Shown piece by piece: positions 7,764 to 17,345 of a stretch of 64,000 nt of DNA. The DNA lies in contig JAHEIO010000005.1 of the NCBI GenBank assembly GCA_024639325.1, positions 28,330-92,329 of the forward strand, in the 5' to 3' direction. The DNA is from Gammaproteobacteria bacterium. GTDB taxonomy: Bacteria > Pseudomonadota > Gammaproteobacteria > Arenicellales > JAANXG01. The translations under genes were made by a program, and so were the position numbers. Position 1 is the stretch's first letter, and every line of letters starts with the position of its first letter. The notes under the pieces were generated by a model. That model had not been told where the DNA came from. It saw nothing but the letters and a program-made list of their open reading frames with translations, and searched no databases.

Positions 7764-9500
7764 ATGAACCGCTCTATCGAGATCAGACCACGTCCCCCGG
7801 GTTCGTTCCTCAGCACTGCTATACACCCACGGCTTTCACAGATCTACGCTGCACGCCATGTAAAATCTGATGAAGATATAGATTATCGCCTCGAAAATTT
7901 GCTGTCTCCGGAAGATCTTCCCGGCATCGCAGACGCACTGGATATTCTAGAAGACTGCCTGGAGCGGGATGCCCGGATCGTGTTTGTCGGCGATTTCGAT
8001 GCCGATGGTGCCACGAGCACCGTCGTGGGCCTCAACGCGCTTGCCGCCATGGGTGCCAGCGAGGTTGACTATCTCGTCCCCAACCGCTTTGAGCACGGCT
8101 ACGGCTTGAGTGCCGAGATAGTCAGGAATGCATCTAAAAAACGTCCTGACCTGCTGATCACCGTCGATAATGGGATAGCGAATGTCGAGGGGGTGGAAGT
8201 AGCCAAGGACCACGGGATGTCCGTGATCATCACTGATCATCACCTGCCTGGTGATCGATTGCCCCGGGCGGATGCCATCGTCAACCCAAACCTCAACGGC
8301 AGTCCGTTTGGCAGTAACGCCCTTGCCGGAGTTGGCGTGATTTTCTATCTGATGGTTGCGCTCAGGAGCAGGCTGCGAGATAGGGGGTGGTTCGGTGAAG
8401 ATAGACCGCAACCCAATCTGGGAGAACTTCTGGACCTGGTTGCAATTGGCACCGTTGCCGACCTGGTGCCCCTCGACAGGAATAATCGGATCCTGGTAGC
8501 GAAGGGCTTGGACCGGATCAACTCGGGAAGGAGTCGACCCGGTGTTTCCGCGCTGCTTTGTTTCTGCAGCGGGCGGATCGGAGAAATCAGCACATCGGAC
8601 CTGGGTTTCGCGGTGGCTCCAAGACTGAATGCCGCCGGCAGGCTGAAAGACATGTCCCTAGGTATTGAATGTCTCTTGTCCGACGATTCAATGCGGGCGT
8701 CCGACATGGCGGGAGAGCTCGATCGATTGAACAAGGAAAGGCGGGAAATCGAATCCAAAATGAAAAAGCAGGCGATCGAATTAGTCGACGCTATGCATCT
8801 GTCCGGTGTCGCCGGGTACGGCCTATGCCTGTACGACGAACGCTGGCACCAGGGCATCGTGGGTCTCGTCGCCAGTCGTATCAAGGATAGAACGGGTAAA
8901 CCGGTGATCGCTTTTGCCGATGCCGGAGACGACGAGCTAAAGGGATCGGCGAGGTCCGTGACCGGGCTGCACATTCGTGACATCCTCAGCGATATTTGCA
9001 CGCACCATCCTGGGCTTATCGTGCGTTTCGGGGGTCACGCGGCGGCGGCGGGGCTTTCTCTGAGGAAGAATGACCTGAAACGGTTCAGCGACGCGTTCTC
9101 GCAGACAGTCGAGTCCCATTCAAGCGATGAGGGTGGCTATGGCATCGTGTATAGCGATGGAAGCCTCGGAGACGAGGAACTTACGTTGGATTTTGCCGGA
9201 TTATTGCGCTGTTCGGGGCCGTGGGGACAGCATTTTCCCGAGCCTATGTTCGACGATGAGTTCAACGTGCTGGATAGTAAAACTGTGGGGAATGGTCATT
9301 TGAAGCTGCGTGTCCGCAAAAAAGGGAGCGCAACTGTCATTGACGCAATCGCGTTCAATCACGATGGCATGGTCGATAGCAAGAAAATGGAGAATGGCGT
9401 GCGAATGGTCTATACGCTCGACATCAACGAGTATCGGGGTGTGAGAAAACCACAACTCATCGTTCGACACCTTTTACCTGCTCAAGATGAGTCGAAATAG
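7764..9500 (+). CDS. recJ: Single-strand DNA-specific exonuclease RecJ
   Basis: A 578-residue 5'-3' single-strand DNA exonuclease used in recombination and mismatch repair. The DHH domain shows all main motifs: FVGDFDADGATST (near residues 74-86), TVDNGI, ITDHHLPG (DHH at 158-160), the NPN motif, LAGVGVIFYL and DLVAIGTVADLVPL. The DHHA1 domain has GIVGLVASRIKDRTGKP, GSARS and FGGHAAAAGLSL, and an OB fold closes the protein. Length matches E. coli RecJ (577). It forms a run with the exonuclease and rlmD genes downstream. Confidence 0.97.
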   Translation: MNRSIEIRPRPPGSFLSTAIHPRLSQIYAARHVKSDEDIDYRLENLLSPEDLPGIADALDILEDCLERDARIVFVGDFDADGATSTVVGLNALAAMGASEVDYLVPNRFEHGYGLSAEIVRNASKKRPDLLITVDNGIANVEGVEVAKDHGMSVIITDHHLPGDRLPRADAIVNPNLNGSPFGSNALAGVGVIFYLMVALRSRLRDRGWFGEDRPQPNLGELLDLVAIGTVADLVPLDRNNRILVAKGLDRINSGRSRPGVSALLCFCSGRIGEISTSDLGFAVAPRLNAAGRLKDMSLGIECLLSDDSMRASDMAGELDRLNKERREIESKMKKQAIELVDAMHLSGVAGYGLCLYDERWHQGIVGLVASRIKDRTGKPVIAFADAGDDELKGSARSVTGLHIRDILSDICTHHPGLIVRFGGHAAAAGLSLRKNDLKRFSDAFSQTVESHSSDEGGYGIVYSDGSLGDEELTLDFAGLLRCSGPWGQHFPEPMFDDEFNVLDSKTVGNGHLKLRVRKKGSATVIDAIAFNHDGMVDSKKMENGVRMVYTLDINEYRGVRKPQLIVRHLLPAQDESK

Positions 9501-9502
9501 GC

Positions 9503-10285
9503 ATGGCCAACATCCTCGCATTTGATATCGAAACCATTCCGGACGTCGGTGGCGGCCGGAAGCTGTATGGCCTGGAAGGTCTCGACGACGGCGAGGTTGC
9601 ACAAGTCATGTTTGCCAAGCAGCGGGAAAGCAGGGACACCGAGTTCTTACCGCTTCATTTGCATCGAGTGCTCGTAATATCCATCGCCCTTCGCAGCGAT
9701 ACCGGCTTCCGGGTGTGGTCTCTGGGCGACAAAGAACTGAACGAGAAGGAGACTATTACGCGTTTTTTCGATGGAATTGAACGCTATTCGCCCGTGCTGG
9801 TGTCATGGAACGGGGGCGGATTCGACCTGCCGGTGTTGAACTACCGTTCAATCATTCTGGGCGTTAACGCCACGCGCTATTGGGAGGTGGGCGAGGGTGA
9901 CAGAGAATTCAAATGGAACAACTATATCAACCGCTTCCACTACCGGCATACCGATCTCATGGACGTACTGGCGGGATATCAACCCAGGGCCAGCGCGCCG
10001 CTCGATCAAATCTCCATGTTGTGCGGCTTGCCCGGCAAACTTGGTATGGACGGATCCCGTGTCTGGGACGCTTATCAACAGGGACACTTCGCGGAGATCC
10101 GGGATTACTGTGAGACGGATTCGCTGAACACATACCTGTTGTATTTGCGGTGGGAATTCATGCGAGGCGCCGTCACGCAGGCGCAGCTCAGTGAGGAATG
10201 CGAGATGGTGCGGGAAGAACTCGAAAAACAGGATAAGGAACATTTCGATCGTTTCCTGCAAGCGTGGGAACGCAGCTCGGTTTGA
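9503..10285 (+). CDS. Predicted 3'-5' exonuclease, PolB-like exo2 domain
   Basis: A 260-residue DEDD-fold nuclease. Exo I is DIETIPD near the N-terminus, the middle motif is VSWNGGGFDLPVL with the second acidic residue, and exo III is YCETDSLNTYLLYLR with the Tyr-x3-Asp pattern. This layout matches the stand-alone DNA-polymerase-B exonuclease family (Pfam DNA_pol_B_exo2), whose cellular role is not well defined. It starts 2 bases after recJ and overlaps rlmD, so a DNA or RNA processing role is likely. Confidence 0.85.
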   Translation: MANILAFDIETIPDVGGGRKLYGLEGLDDGEVAQVMFAKQRESRDTEFLPLHLHRVLVISIALRSDTGFRVWSLGDKELNEKETITRFFDGIERYSPVLVSWNGGGFDLPVLNYRSIILGVNATRYWEVGEGDREFKWNNYINRFHYRHTDLMDVLAGYQPRASAPLDQISMLCGLPGKLGMDGSRVWDAYQQGHFAEIRDYCETDSLNTYLLYLRWEFMRGAVTQAQLSEECEMVREELEKQDKEHFDRFLQAWERSSV

Positions 10286-11640
10286 CGCACCAGGTTCTCG
10301 AAGCCGATATTGAATCACTAAGCCACGACGGGCGCGGTGTCGCCAGAATCGATGGCAAAGTTTATTTTATCGAAGATGCCCTCCCCGGTGAACTTGTACG
10401 TTTCAGCCGGGGCCGCCGCAGGCGCTCCTATGAGACGGGCAAGACGGTTGAATTACTCCGCCGGTCCCGCGACAGAGTTGAGCCACCGTGCGAGTATTTT
10501 GGGGTCTGCGGTGGCTGTTCGCTGCAGCACCTTGCGGAACATGCACAAATTGGTTGGAAGCAGCGGCAACTCGCGGAAAATCTTCAAAAAATAGCCAAGA
10601 CCAAGCCGGTAGTTTGGCTGGATGCGCTCGCCGGGCCGGTCTGGAACTACAGGCGTAAGGCCCGCCTGGGCATACGTTTCGTCCCAAAAAAGGGAGGCGC
10701 TCTTGTCGGGTTCCGGGAACGAAACAAGAGTTACATTACCTCCCTTCAGCGGTGCCGCGTGCTGGACCATAGAATATCTGATCTGCTGCCGGATCTGCAC
10801 TCCCTCGTTGGCGGGCTGAGTTGCCGCGACAGAATTCCCCAGATCGAAGTAGCGGTGGGGCAGGAGGCGCTCAGCCTGGTGTTTCGCCACCTCAAGGATT
10901 TCTCTGATGCGGATCTGGACGAGTTACGTCATTTTGCCGTCGATCACGATGCCCAGGTCTATCTCCAGCCACAGGGGCTGGATTCCATCCACCCACTGTC
11001 TCCGACGCTGCCCGAAATGCTGTCCTATACGCTGCCCGCCTACGGTTTGCGGATCAGATTCGGGCCGACCGATTTCGTGCAGGTCAACGACGGCATCAAC
11101 AACATGCTGGTCGATCTTGCAGTGAGTTGTCTGGATCCCGAACCACACGAACGTGTCCTCGATCTGTTTTGCGGCGTGGGCAATTTCACCTTGCCCATCG
11201 CCCGCGCTGCTGAGAGCGTGATAGGCGTCGAAGGGGATCGAGGTCTCGTCGACCGGGCGCGAGGCAACGCTCGTGAAAACGGTCTAGACAACGTTGAATT
11301 CACCGTTGCAGACTTGTACCTTGAAAACCCGGATGGTGACTGGCTGCGGCGCAACTACGACAAGGTATTGCTGGATCCACCGCGCACCGGCGCGATCGAC
11401 TTAGTCAAGCACCTAGATCGCCTCGCGCCGCGTCGCGTGGTTTATATTTCATGCAATCCCGCCACTTTGGCCCGTGATGCCGAGGTCATGGTTCACAAAC
11501 TGGATTTCACTCTGAGTAAAGCGGGCGTGATCAACATGTTCCCACACACCAACCACGTCGAATCGATCGCCGTGTTCGACCGTCCTGCGCTTGCAGGCGG
11601 GCCCGCATCAACCGCGCCGGGCGGGCAAGACGCATTTTGA
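10264..11640 (+). CDS. rlmD: 23S rRNA (uracil-1939-C5)-methyltransferase RlmD
   Basis: A 458-residue RumA/RlmD-type tRNA/rRNA m5U methyltransferase. An N-terminal TRAM domain (EADIESLSHDGRGVARI) is followed by the 4Fe-4S cysteines CEYFGVCGGC with the fourth Cys in LQRCRVL. The SAM-binding motif is LDLFCGVGNFTLPIA, and the catalytic motif SCNPATLARD carries the nucleophilic Cys. The start may be GTG 10264 or TTG 10282; the latter would overlap the upstream stop as TTGA. It is convergent with rne. Confidence 0.94.
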   Translation: MGTQLGLTHQVLEADIESLSHDGRGVARIDGKVYFIEDALPGELVRFSRGRRRRSYETGKTVELLRRSRDRVEPPCEYFGVCGGCSLQHLAEHAQIGWKQRQLAENLQKIAKTKPVVWLDALAGPVWNYRRKARLGIRFVPKKGGALVGFRERNKSYITSLQRCRVLDHRISDLLPDLHSLVGGLSCRDRIPQIEVAVGQEALSLVFRHLKDFSDADLDELRHFAVDHDAQVYLQPQGLDSIHPLSPTLPEMLSYTLPAYGLRIRFGPTDFVQVNDGINNMLVDLAVSCLDPEPHERVLDLFCGVGNFTLPIARAAESVIGVEGDRGLVDRARGNARENGLDNVEFTVADLYLENPDGDWLRRNYDKVLLDPPRTGAIDLVKHLDRLAPRRVVYISCNPATLARDAEVMVHKLDFTLSKAGVINMFPHTNHVESIAVFDRPALAGGPASTAPGGQDAF

Positions 11641-11649
11641 GGCGCGCAG

Positions 11650-13881
11650 TCAGCCTGCTTTAACCGAATCCTCGACCACAGCGGCTGCACCAGGCGATTC
11701 AACCTGCTGCTGAGGCACATCCTTTCCCGGCTTGGTGCTTTCCGGTTTTTCGTTTACTGCAGTTTTAGTATTGACCGTTTTTTCGGGGTTATCGGTACGG
11801 CTATCAGCCGCCTGCTCGCTGCGTTTGGCGGTATCGGCGGTTGCTTCGCCCGCAGGATTCGATTGCCTGCCTCTCGCGCCGGATGACCTGCCGCGGCTCG
11901 ACTGGCGGGCCCCGCCTGAGGACGACCTACCGGAGCGGCTGCCGCGATTCTGGCGGTTTGCCGGGGATTGTTTCGCACGTCCCTGTCCACGCGGTTTCTG
12001 GCCATCGGCCTCGCCACCCGTCTGGCCCGAGGTTGACTCTGATTTCTTCGGCTGCTGCCGTTGGGCAGACTGAGGCCGGTTCGACCTCCTGCTTTGGCCG
12101 CCCCGACGTGAACGGTTGCCCCGGCCGCCAGACGAAGGCTGTTTTCGGGTTTGTGCCGAAGGGGATGGTTTCTCTTTCTCTTCGACTACCGCTTCCTGGT
12201 CAGTACCGAAAAGTTTTCCAATAAATGTCTTGAAACGTCCGGGTTCCTCCGTTTTCTTGACTTCAGGCGGAGCAATGGTTTGCATTTGCTCGAGACCAAC
12301 CGCGGCAACTTCCTTCAATCTTTCCGGCGTGGAGTAGTCCTGTTCTGGCTCCGGTTCCTGACGTACGATCTTATAGCTTGGGACCTGCTGTATTTCCGCA
12401 ACTTCGTCCGCCCTCAGCCGCCTGATCTGGAAATTTGGCGTTTCCAACACCGGGGTCGGGATGATGAAAATCCGGGTCCCGAGGCGGTTTTCTACCAGCG
12501 AAACCTCGGATCGCTTTTCATTCAACAGATATGTCGCGGTGTCCGTAGGCAGGTGCGCATGTATGGCCTCCGTATTCTCCTTCAGGGCCTCTTCCTCGAT
12601 GATTCGCAGAATGTGAAGCGCAGAGGAGGCGATACCGCGGATGTGGCCGGTCCCCGCACACCGAGGACACGCAATATAGTTGGATTCGCCTAACGACGCA
12701 CGCAGGCGCTGTCTCGACATTTCAAGCATACCAAAGCGGGAAATACGGCCTACCTGGACCCGGGCCCGGTCTACTTTGAGGGCTTCCTGGAGCCTGTTCT
12801 CTACGGTTCGTTGATTCCGGTTGATCGTCATATCGATAAAATCGATTACGATCAGCCCGCCAAGATCACGTATTCTGAGCTGGCGCGCCACTTCATCAGC
12901 CGCTTCGAGATTGGTGTGCAGAGCGGTTTCTTCGATGTCAGCGCCTTTCGTCGCCCGAGCGGAGTTGACGTCGATGGTAACCAGCGCTTCCGTATGGTCG
13001 ATGATCAGGGCACCGCCGGACGGTAATTTGACTTCCCTGGAAAAAGCAGATTCGATCTGGTGTTCGATCTGAAACCGAGAGAAAAGGGGTATGGTGTCTT
13101 TATAGTGTCTAAGTTTCGAACTGTGGTGCGGCATTACCTGTTCCATGAAACGCATGGCCCTATCGAAAATCTCCTTGTCATCGATGATGATTTCGCTGGT
13201 GTCGTTCCTCAGATAGTCGCGAATTGCCCGGACGACGATATTTGTTTCCTGGTATACCAGAAATGGCCCCGGCCTCTCGTCCGCTGCGCTGCGTATGGCT
13301 TCCCATAACTGAAGCAAAAAGTCCAGATCCCACTGAAGCTCTTCGACGGACTTACCAATACCCGCGGTGCGGGCGATCAATGCGTGTTCCGTCGGCAGTT
13401 TCAGCTGATTCATGGCATCACGCAGTTCAGAGCGGTTATCTCCCTCGATGCGCCTGGATATCCCCCCGCCCTTTGGATTGCACGGCATGAGGACGAGAAA
13501 TCTTCCGGCGAGACTGATGAACGTGGTGAGTGCGGCACCTTTGTTGCCGCGTTCGTCTTTTTCGACCTGGACGAGCAGTTCCTGGCCCTCTTTGATCACA
13601 TCCTGGATGCGGACCTGGGCCATGGGTGTTTTGACCGAGTAATCCTGGAAATAGCTCCTGGAAATTTCCTTGAGCGGGAGAAATCCCTGGCGCTCCGAAC
13701 CGTAGTCCACAAAGGCCGCTTCCAGGCTGGGTTCGACTCGCGTGATACGACCCTTGTAGATGTTTCCCTTCTTTTGATGGTGGGTAGATGACTCGATATC
13801 CAGATCGAGCAATTTTTGTCCATCGACGATGGCGACCCGCAACTCCTCCGGGTGAGTTGCGTTGAACAACATTCGTTTCAT
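11650..13881 (-). CDS. rne: Ribonuclease E
   Basis: The endoribonuclease that starts mRNA decay and processes rRNA and tRNA. The start was set at MKRMLFNATHPEELRVA, which matches the well-known RNase E N-terminus; in-frame ATGs further upstream are less likely. Seen in order: S1 domain (GNIYKGRITRVEPSLEAAFVDYG), the sensor and RNase H regions, the DNase I-like catalytic region with LVTIDVNSA and VIDFIDM, and the zinc-link CPRCAGTG. After about residue 510 comes a disordered tail rich in Arg, Ser, Gln and Gly, expected to bind RNA and degradosome partners. It is shorter (743 residues) than E. coli RNase E (1061), all in the tail. Confidence 0.95.
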   Translation of the reverse strand: MKRMLFNATHPEELRVAIVDGQKLLDLDIESSTHHQKKGNIYKGRITRVEPSLEAAFVDYGSERQGFLPLKEISRSYFQDYSVKTPMAQVRIQDVIKEGQELLVQVEKDERGNKGAALTTFISLAGRFLVLMPCNPKGGGISRRIEGDNRSELRDAMNQLKLPTEHALIARTAGIGKSVEELQWDLDFLLQLWEAIRSAADERPGPFLVYQETNIVVRAIRDYLRNDTSEIIIDDKEIFDRAMRFMEQVMPHHSSKLRHYKDTIPLFSRFQIEHQIESAFSREVKLPSGGALIIDHTEALVTIDVNSARATKGADIEETALHTNLEAADEVARQLRIRDLGGLIVIDFIDMTINRNQRTVENRLQEALKVDRARVQVGRISRFGMLEMSRQRLRASLGESNYIACPRCAGTGHIRGIASSALHILRIIEEEALKENTEAIHAHLPTDTATYLLNEKRSEVSLVENRLGTRIFIIPTPVLETPNFQIRRLRADEVAEIQQVPSYKIVRQEPEPEQDYSTPERLKEVAAVGLEQMQTIAPPEVKKTEEPGRFKTFIGKLFGTDQEAVVEEKEKPSPSAQTRKQPSSGGRGNRSRRGGQSRRSNRPQSAQRQQPKKSESTSGQTGGEADGQKPRGQGRAKQSPANRQNRGSRSGRSSSGGARQSSRGRSSGARGRQSNPAGEATADTAKRSEQAADSRTDNPEKTVNTKTAVNEKPESTKPGKDVPQQQVESPGAAAVVEDSVKAG

Positions 13882-14306
13882 TTGCTGCGTTTCCCTGGTT
13901 TCCATCCGGCAACCCCAGTGCATACCACCGTTGTCAGGTCGTACAACCCAATCCGGTGCACCTTGCTGGCGCGAAATGGAACCGATATTCGTTTGTGCCT
14001 CTGCAGTTCAGGCAGGGGAGAGGCGCGTTAACCCTAATGCGTCGCGTTCAAACGGCCGAGCCGGAACATTGGCGACCACTGCGCTCCCGCGGATATCATC
14101 CGCCGGGATCTGCAATAAACCTTTTCAAAACCGATTTCTGTAAAGCAAGACAGTGTGGGGCCCCGCTACACGTTGTCGTCGTAGACTGGCGGTGATCGTT
14201 TTCCAACCCGTCGGGTTGTCTCATTCTGTCCGCCTGATCCCAGCTATCCCCCCTAAATATAGCAAGCCCGCATGTTCGCATCAATTTGTTATGATTTGCG
14301 CCTGTT
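13882..14306. other. Divergent rne-rluC intergenic region, probable rne 5' leader
   Basis: 425 bases without a supported gene between the divergent starts of rne and rluC. E. coli has the same arrangement, with a 361-nt rne leader whose hairpins let RNase E control its own mRNA. A similar leader is inferred here but was not folded. A TATGAT at 14290-14295 could be a -10 box for rluC. Only poor short open frames occur. Confidence 0.45.
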
Positions 14307-15284
14307 ATGGCCCAGACCAAGCCCAAAGTCAGCTACATTACCGTCGAGGACGAATTCTGCGGACAAAGGCTGGATAATTTTCTGCTGCGTGAGCTCAAGG
14401 GCGTGCCGCGAAGTCTGATATACAGGATCGTTCGCCGGGGCGAAGTCAGGGTCAATGAAGGCCGGACCAAGGCGGGTACGCGACTGCGCAGCGGCGACCG
14501 GGTAAGAATCCCACCGCTGCGAACTTCGAACCGGTCGCAACCGCCTCCCGGTGAGGGTCTCGCCGTCGAAGTCGAAACCTTGTATGAGGATGACTACCTG
14601 ATTGTCGTCAACAAGCCCGCGGGCCTGGCTGTACACGCGGGCAGCGGGATCAAGGCCGGGCTGATTGAGATGTTGCGGCATCAACGCCCGAATGACAGGT
14701 TTTTGGACCTGGTGCACCGCCTGGATCGCGACACCTCGGGCTGCCTCGTCCTTGCCAGGCGCCGCAGCGCCCTGCGCCGTCTCCACGAAGACCTGCGGCT
14801 CGGTACGAGTGGTCGGGACCATTTCAAGAAAACGTATCTGGCGCTCGTTCTGGGGGTCTGGGACACCCACGTCAGCGTCGTTGAGATCCCTTTGCGAAAA
14901 AACGCGCAACGGGGAGGGGAAAGGATGGTGATCCCTGATGAAGCAGGCAGGTACGCGAAATCCAGGTTCACTGCGCTTGACCTTTTCGAGCAATGTACGT
15001 TGATGGAGGTCACTTTGGTGACCGGTCGAACCCATCAAGTTCGCGTGCACGCGGCGGCCCGGGGCCATCCGGTTCTTGGAGACGACAAATACGGTGACAG
15101 GGAAGCCAACTCCCGGTTCCGCAATCTCGGCCTGAGAAGGCTGTTTCTGCACGCTTCGGAACTGGGGTTCGTTCACCCGGTCACCCGGGAGCGGGTGGAA
15201 GTGGAATGCGCCTTGCCGCCGGATCTCGAGGGTGTCATACGCAAACTGGAAGACGGCCGCGCAGATGTGGATAATTCGGATTGA
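14307..15284 (+). CDS. rluC: 23S rRNA pseudouridine synthase RluC
   Basis: 325 residues: an N-terminal S4 RNA-binding domain (QRLDNFLLRELKGVPRSLIYRIVRRGEVRV) and a RluA-type catalytic domain with the active-site motif VHRLDRDTSG and GRTHQVRVHAAARGHPVLGDDKYG. RluC makes pseudouridines 955, 2504 and 2580 of 23S rRNA in E. coli. RluD is the main alternative, but the position divergent from rne is the RluC location. Its stop overlaps the next start (TGATG). Confidence 0.93.
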   Translation: MAQTKPKVSYITVEDEFCGQRLDNFLLRELKGVPRSLIYRIVRRGEVRVNEGRTKAGTRLRSGDRVRIPPLRTSNRSQPPPGEGLAVEVETLYEDDYLIVVNKPAGLAVHAGSGIKAGLIEMLRHQRPNDRFLDLVHRLDRDTSGCLVLARRRSALRRLHEDLRLGTSGRDHFKKTYLALVLGVWDTHVSVVEIPLRKNAQRGGERMVIPDEAGRYAKSRFTALDLFEQCTLMEVTLVTGRTHQVRVHAAARGHPVLGDDKYGDREANSRFRNLGLRRLFLHASELGFVHPVTRERVEVECALPPDLEGVIRKLEDGRADVDNSD

Positions 15285-15655
15285 TGGGCTGCGAGATATG
15301 CCCCACCGGCGCGCTGGTCGACGGCGGTGACGGCGTTGAGTTCGAAGTTTTGAAAAATGACGAGGTACTCCCCGCATTCGCGATACGGTACCGGGGCGTC
15401 GTCTATGCTTATGTCAACCGATGCAGCCATATGGACCTCAGATTGAATTTTTTGCACAGTTACTTCTACGACCTGGAAAAGAACTCCCTGATCTGCTCCA
15501 CACACGGTGCCCTCTATGACCCCGAAACCGGTCAATGCAGAAGCGGGCCGTGCAACGGCCTGGGTTTGCTGCCAATCAACGTCAGGGAGACGGCGGGCAA
15601 AGTGAATCTGGCGGAGCAAGGCGCCGTAGTGTTACGAAACGAGGAGCAGCAATGA
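15284..15655 (+). CDS. Small Rieske [2Fe-2S] protein
   Basis: A 123-residue protein with the two Rieske cluster-binding boxes: RCSHMD (Cys-x-His) and ICSTHGALYDPETGQC (Cys-x2-His). It has no membrane helix or catalytic domain, so it resembles a stand-alone Rieske ferredoxin. The ATG overlaps the rluC stop by one base and its own stop overlaps sppA (ATGA), so the three are translated together. The redox partner is unknown. Confidence 0.88.
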   Translation: MGCEICPTGALVDGGDGVEFEVLKNDEVLPAFAIRYRGVVYAYVNRCSHMDLRLNFLHSYFYDLEKNSLICSTHGALYDPETGQCRSGPCNGLGLLPINVRETAGKVNLAEQGAVVLRNEEQQ

Positions 15656-16620
15656 CAGATTCCGTGGGCCCGCCATCGAGCGGCGTAACCCGTACACCAG
15701 ATGCCGAGAATGACCTGCTCAAGGAGTTGATCTGGGAAAATCTAAAGGAGAAAAAAAGGACGCGGCGATGGAACATCGCTTTCAAGCTGTTTATCGCGGC
15801 TTATTTATTATTCTTTGTGTTCGTATATTTCGATACCAACGTCCCAAGCAGCAACGGTAAGCACACAGCGCTCTTGGAAATAGACGGTGTCATCGCCGCC
15901 AACGGGGATGTCACCGCCGATGACGTCGCCGCCGGGCTTCGTGCCGCTTTCGAGGCGGACGGCGTCAAAGGCGTTATCGTTAGGATCAACAGCCCGGGCG
16001 GCAGCCCCGTGCAGGCGGGTTATATCAATGCCGAAATCACGCGTCTACGCAGGGAACATCCCGATATACCGCTGCATGCCGTGATTTCCGACATATGCGC
16101 ATCCGGCGGTTACTATATCGCAGCCGCCGCGGAGAAAATCTACGCCGACAAGGCCAGCATTGTTGGATCAATCGGTGTGCTCATGGACGGCTTTGGATTC
16201 GTCGACGCCATGGATAAACTGGGGGTCGAAAGGCGATTGATGACTGCAGGAAAATACAAAGGCCTGCTGGACCCGTTTTCGCCGCTGGACGACAAGAGCA
16301 GGGAACACGCCGATGAAATCCTTGGCGAGGTCCATCAACAGTTTATCGATATCGTCAAACAGGGCCGCAGCGGTCGATTGAGCGCTCACCCTGATCTGTT
16401 CAGCGGGCTGTTCTGGACCGGCGAAACAGCCAGGAAACTGGGACTGATCGATGAGTTCGGCAGCGCCGGTTTTGTTGCCCGGGAAGTGTTTGAAGCGGAA
16501 AAAATAATCGACTACACCCACCAGGAGAACCTGCTCGACAGACTGGCCAAGCAGATGGGCGTCGGCGTCGCGCAAACGCTGCGTATGTATACGAGCTACC
16601 GCTTACCTGAACTGAAATAG
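15652..16620 (+). CDS. sppA: Signal peptide peptidase SppA-type serine protease (short form)
   Basis: A 322-residue S49 peptidase anchored by one N-terminal membrane helix (about residues 42-62). The catalytic Ser lies in ICASGGYYIA and the Lys in TAGKYKGLLDPF, giving a Ser-Lys dyad. It matches the single-domain SppA form rather than the double-length 618-residue E. coli protein. These enzymes degrade leftover signal peptides and membrane peptides. Alternative upstream starts would run into the Rieske gene and are unlikely. Confidence 0.92.
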   Translation: MTDSVGPPSSGVTRTPDAENDLLKELIWENLKEKKRTRRWNIAFKLFIAAYLLFFVFVYFDTNVPSSNGKHTALLEIDGVIAANGDVTADDVAAGLRAAFEADGVKGVIVRINSPGGSPVQAGYINAEITRLRREHPDIPLHAVISDICASGGYYIAAAAEKIYADKASIVGSIGVLMDGFGFVDAMDKLGVERRLMTAGKYKGLLDPFSPLDDKSREHADEILGEVHQQFIDIVKQGRSGRLSAHPDLFSGLFWTGETARKLGLIDEFGSAGFVAREVFEAEKIIDYTHQENLLDRLAKQMGVGVAQTLRMYTSYRLPELK

Positions 16621-16662
16621 CCCCATTATTGCACCAGTGCGGTGGTGATTATTCTATAGCTT

Positions 16663-17250
16663 TCAGACAGGGGACATCCCTTCATTTTGCAGCATCGCCA
16701 CCAGCCTTATCAGCGGCAGACCGATGAGTGCGGTGGGGTCGTCCCCGATGAATTTCTGAAGCAGGGCGATGCCCAATCCGTCGGCCCGGAGGCTGCCGCT
16801 GCAGCCATAGGGTTTTTCCTTGTCGAGATAGCTGTCGATTTCCCGATCGGTGATTGTCTTGAACTGTACGGTATAGCGGACAACGTCCTTTTGAACCAGG
16901 CCGCTGTCGCTATTGATCAATGCAATGCCGGTAAACAGAGTGACCGTCTTTCCGGATGATGCTGCAAGCTGCCGCACCGCATCGGCGTGATCACCGGGCT
17001 TGCCGACGATCTTGTTGTCCTCCTGTACCGCGACCTGGTCGCTGCCGATGATCAGGGCACCCGCCGCCGTCTTCGCTACGGCCTCGGCCTTTTCGACTGA
17101 AAGTCGCAGCACCAGATCAGCGGCCTGCTCGCCGGACCGGGGCGTTTCGTCTATATCCGGAGAGACGACGTCAAACGGTATCATAAGCCTTTCAAGCAGC
17201 TCACGACGAAAAGGGGAGGAAGATGCAAGAATCAGTTGTTGCGCTGCCAT
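16663..17250 (-). CDS. yceF: 7-methyl-GTP pyrophosphatase YceF (Maf family)
   Basis: 195 residues with the Maf signature LILASSSPFRRELLERL at the N-terminus, IIGSDQVAV and the conserved GKPGDHADAVRQL region. The pocket sequence and the location next to rluC fit YceF, which hydrolyses methylated GTP, rather than the dTTP/UTP enzyme YhdE. In E. coli the next gene beyond yceF is yceD-rpmF; here that junction is occupied by about 12 kb of other genes. Confidence 0.92.
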   Translation of the reverse strand: MAAQQLILASSSPFRRELLERLMIPFDVVSPDIDETPRSGEQAADLVLRLSVEKAEAVAKTAAGALIIGSDQVAVQEDNKIVGKPGDHADAVRQLAASSGKTVTLFTGIALINSDSGLVQKDVVRYTVQFKTITDREIDSYLDKEKPYGCSGSLRADGLGIALLQKFIGDDPTALIGLPLIRLVAMLQNEGMSPV

Positions 17251-17345
17251 ACGATTACCGTTGAAAGAAAAGTTGCTAGTGTACCCCGTTCATGAAACAG
17301 GGGACGATGCTTGGCGCGGTAATGGGACTGGGATTTCCTCCATGT

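Noticed and set aside
12151..12693. Plus-strand open frames opposite rne
   Set aside because: They are shadows of the GC-biased rne coding sequence and show no recognisable protein features.
14153..14377. Possible small protein in the rne-rluC gap
   Set aside because: The frame runs into rluC in the wrong frame, has no ribosome-binding site and no recognisable sequence.
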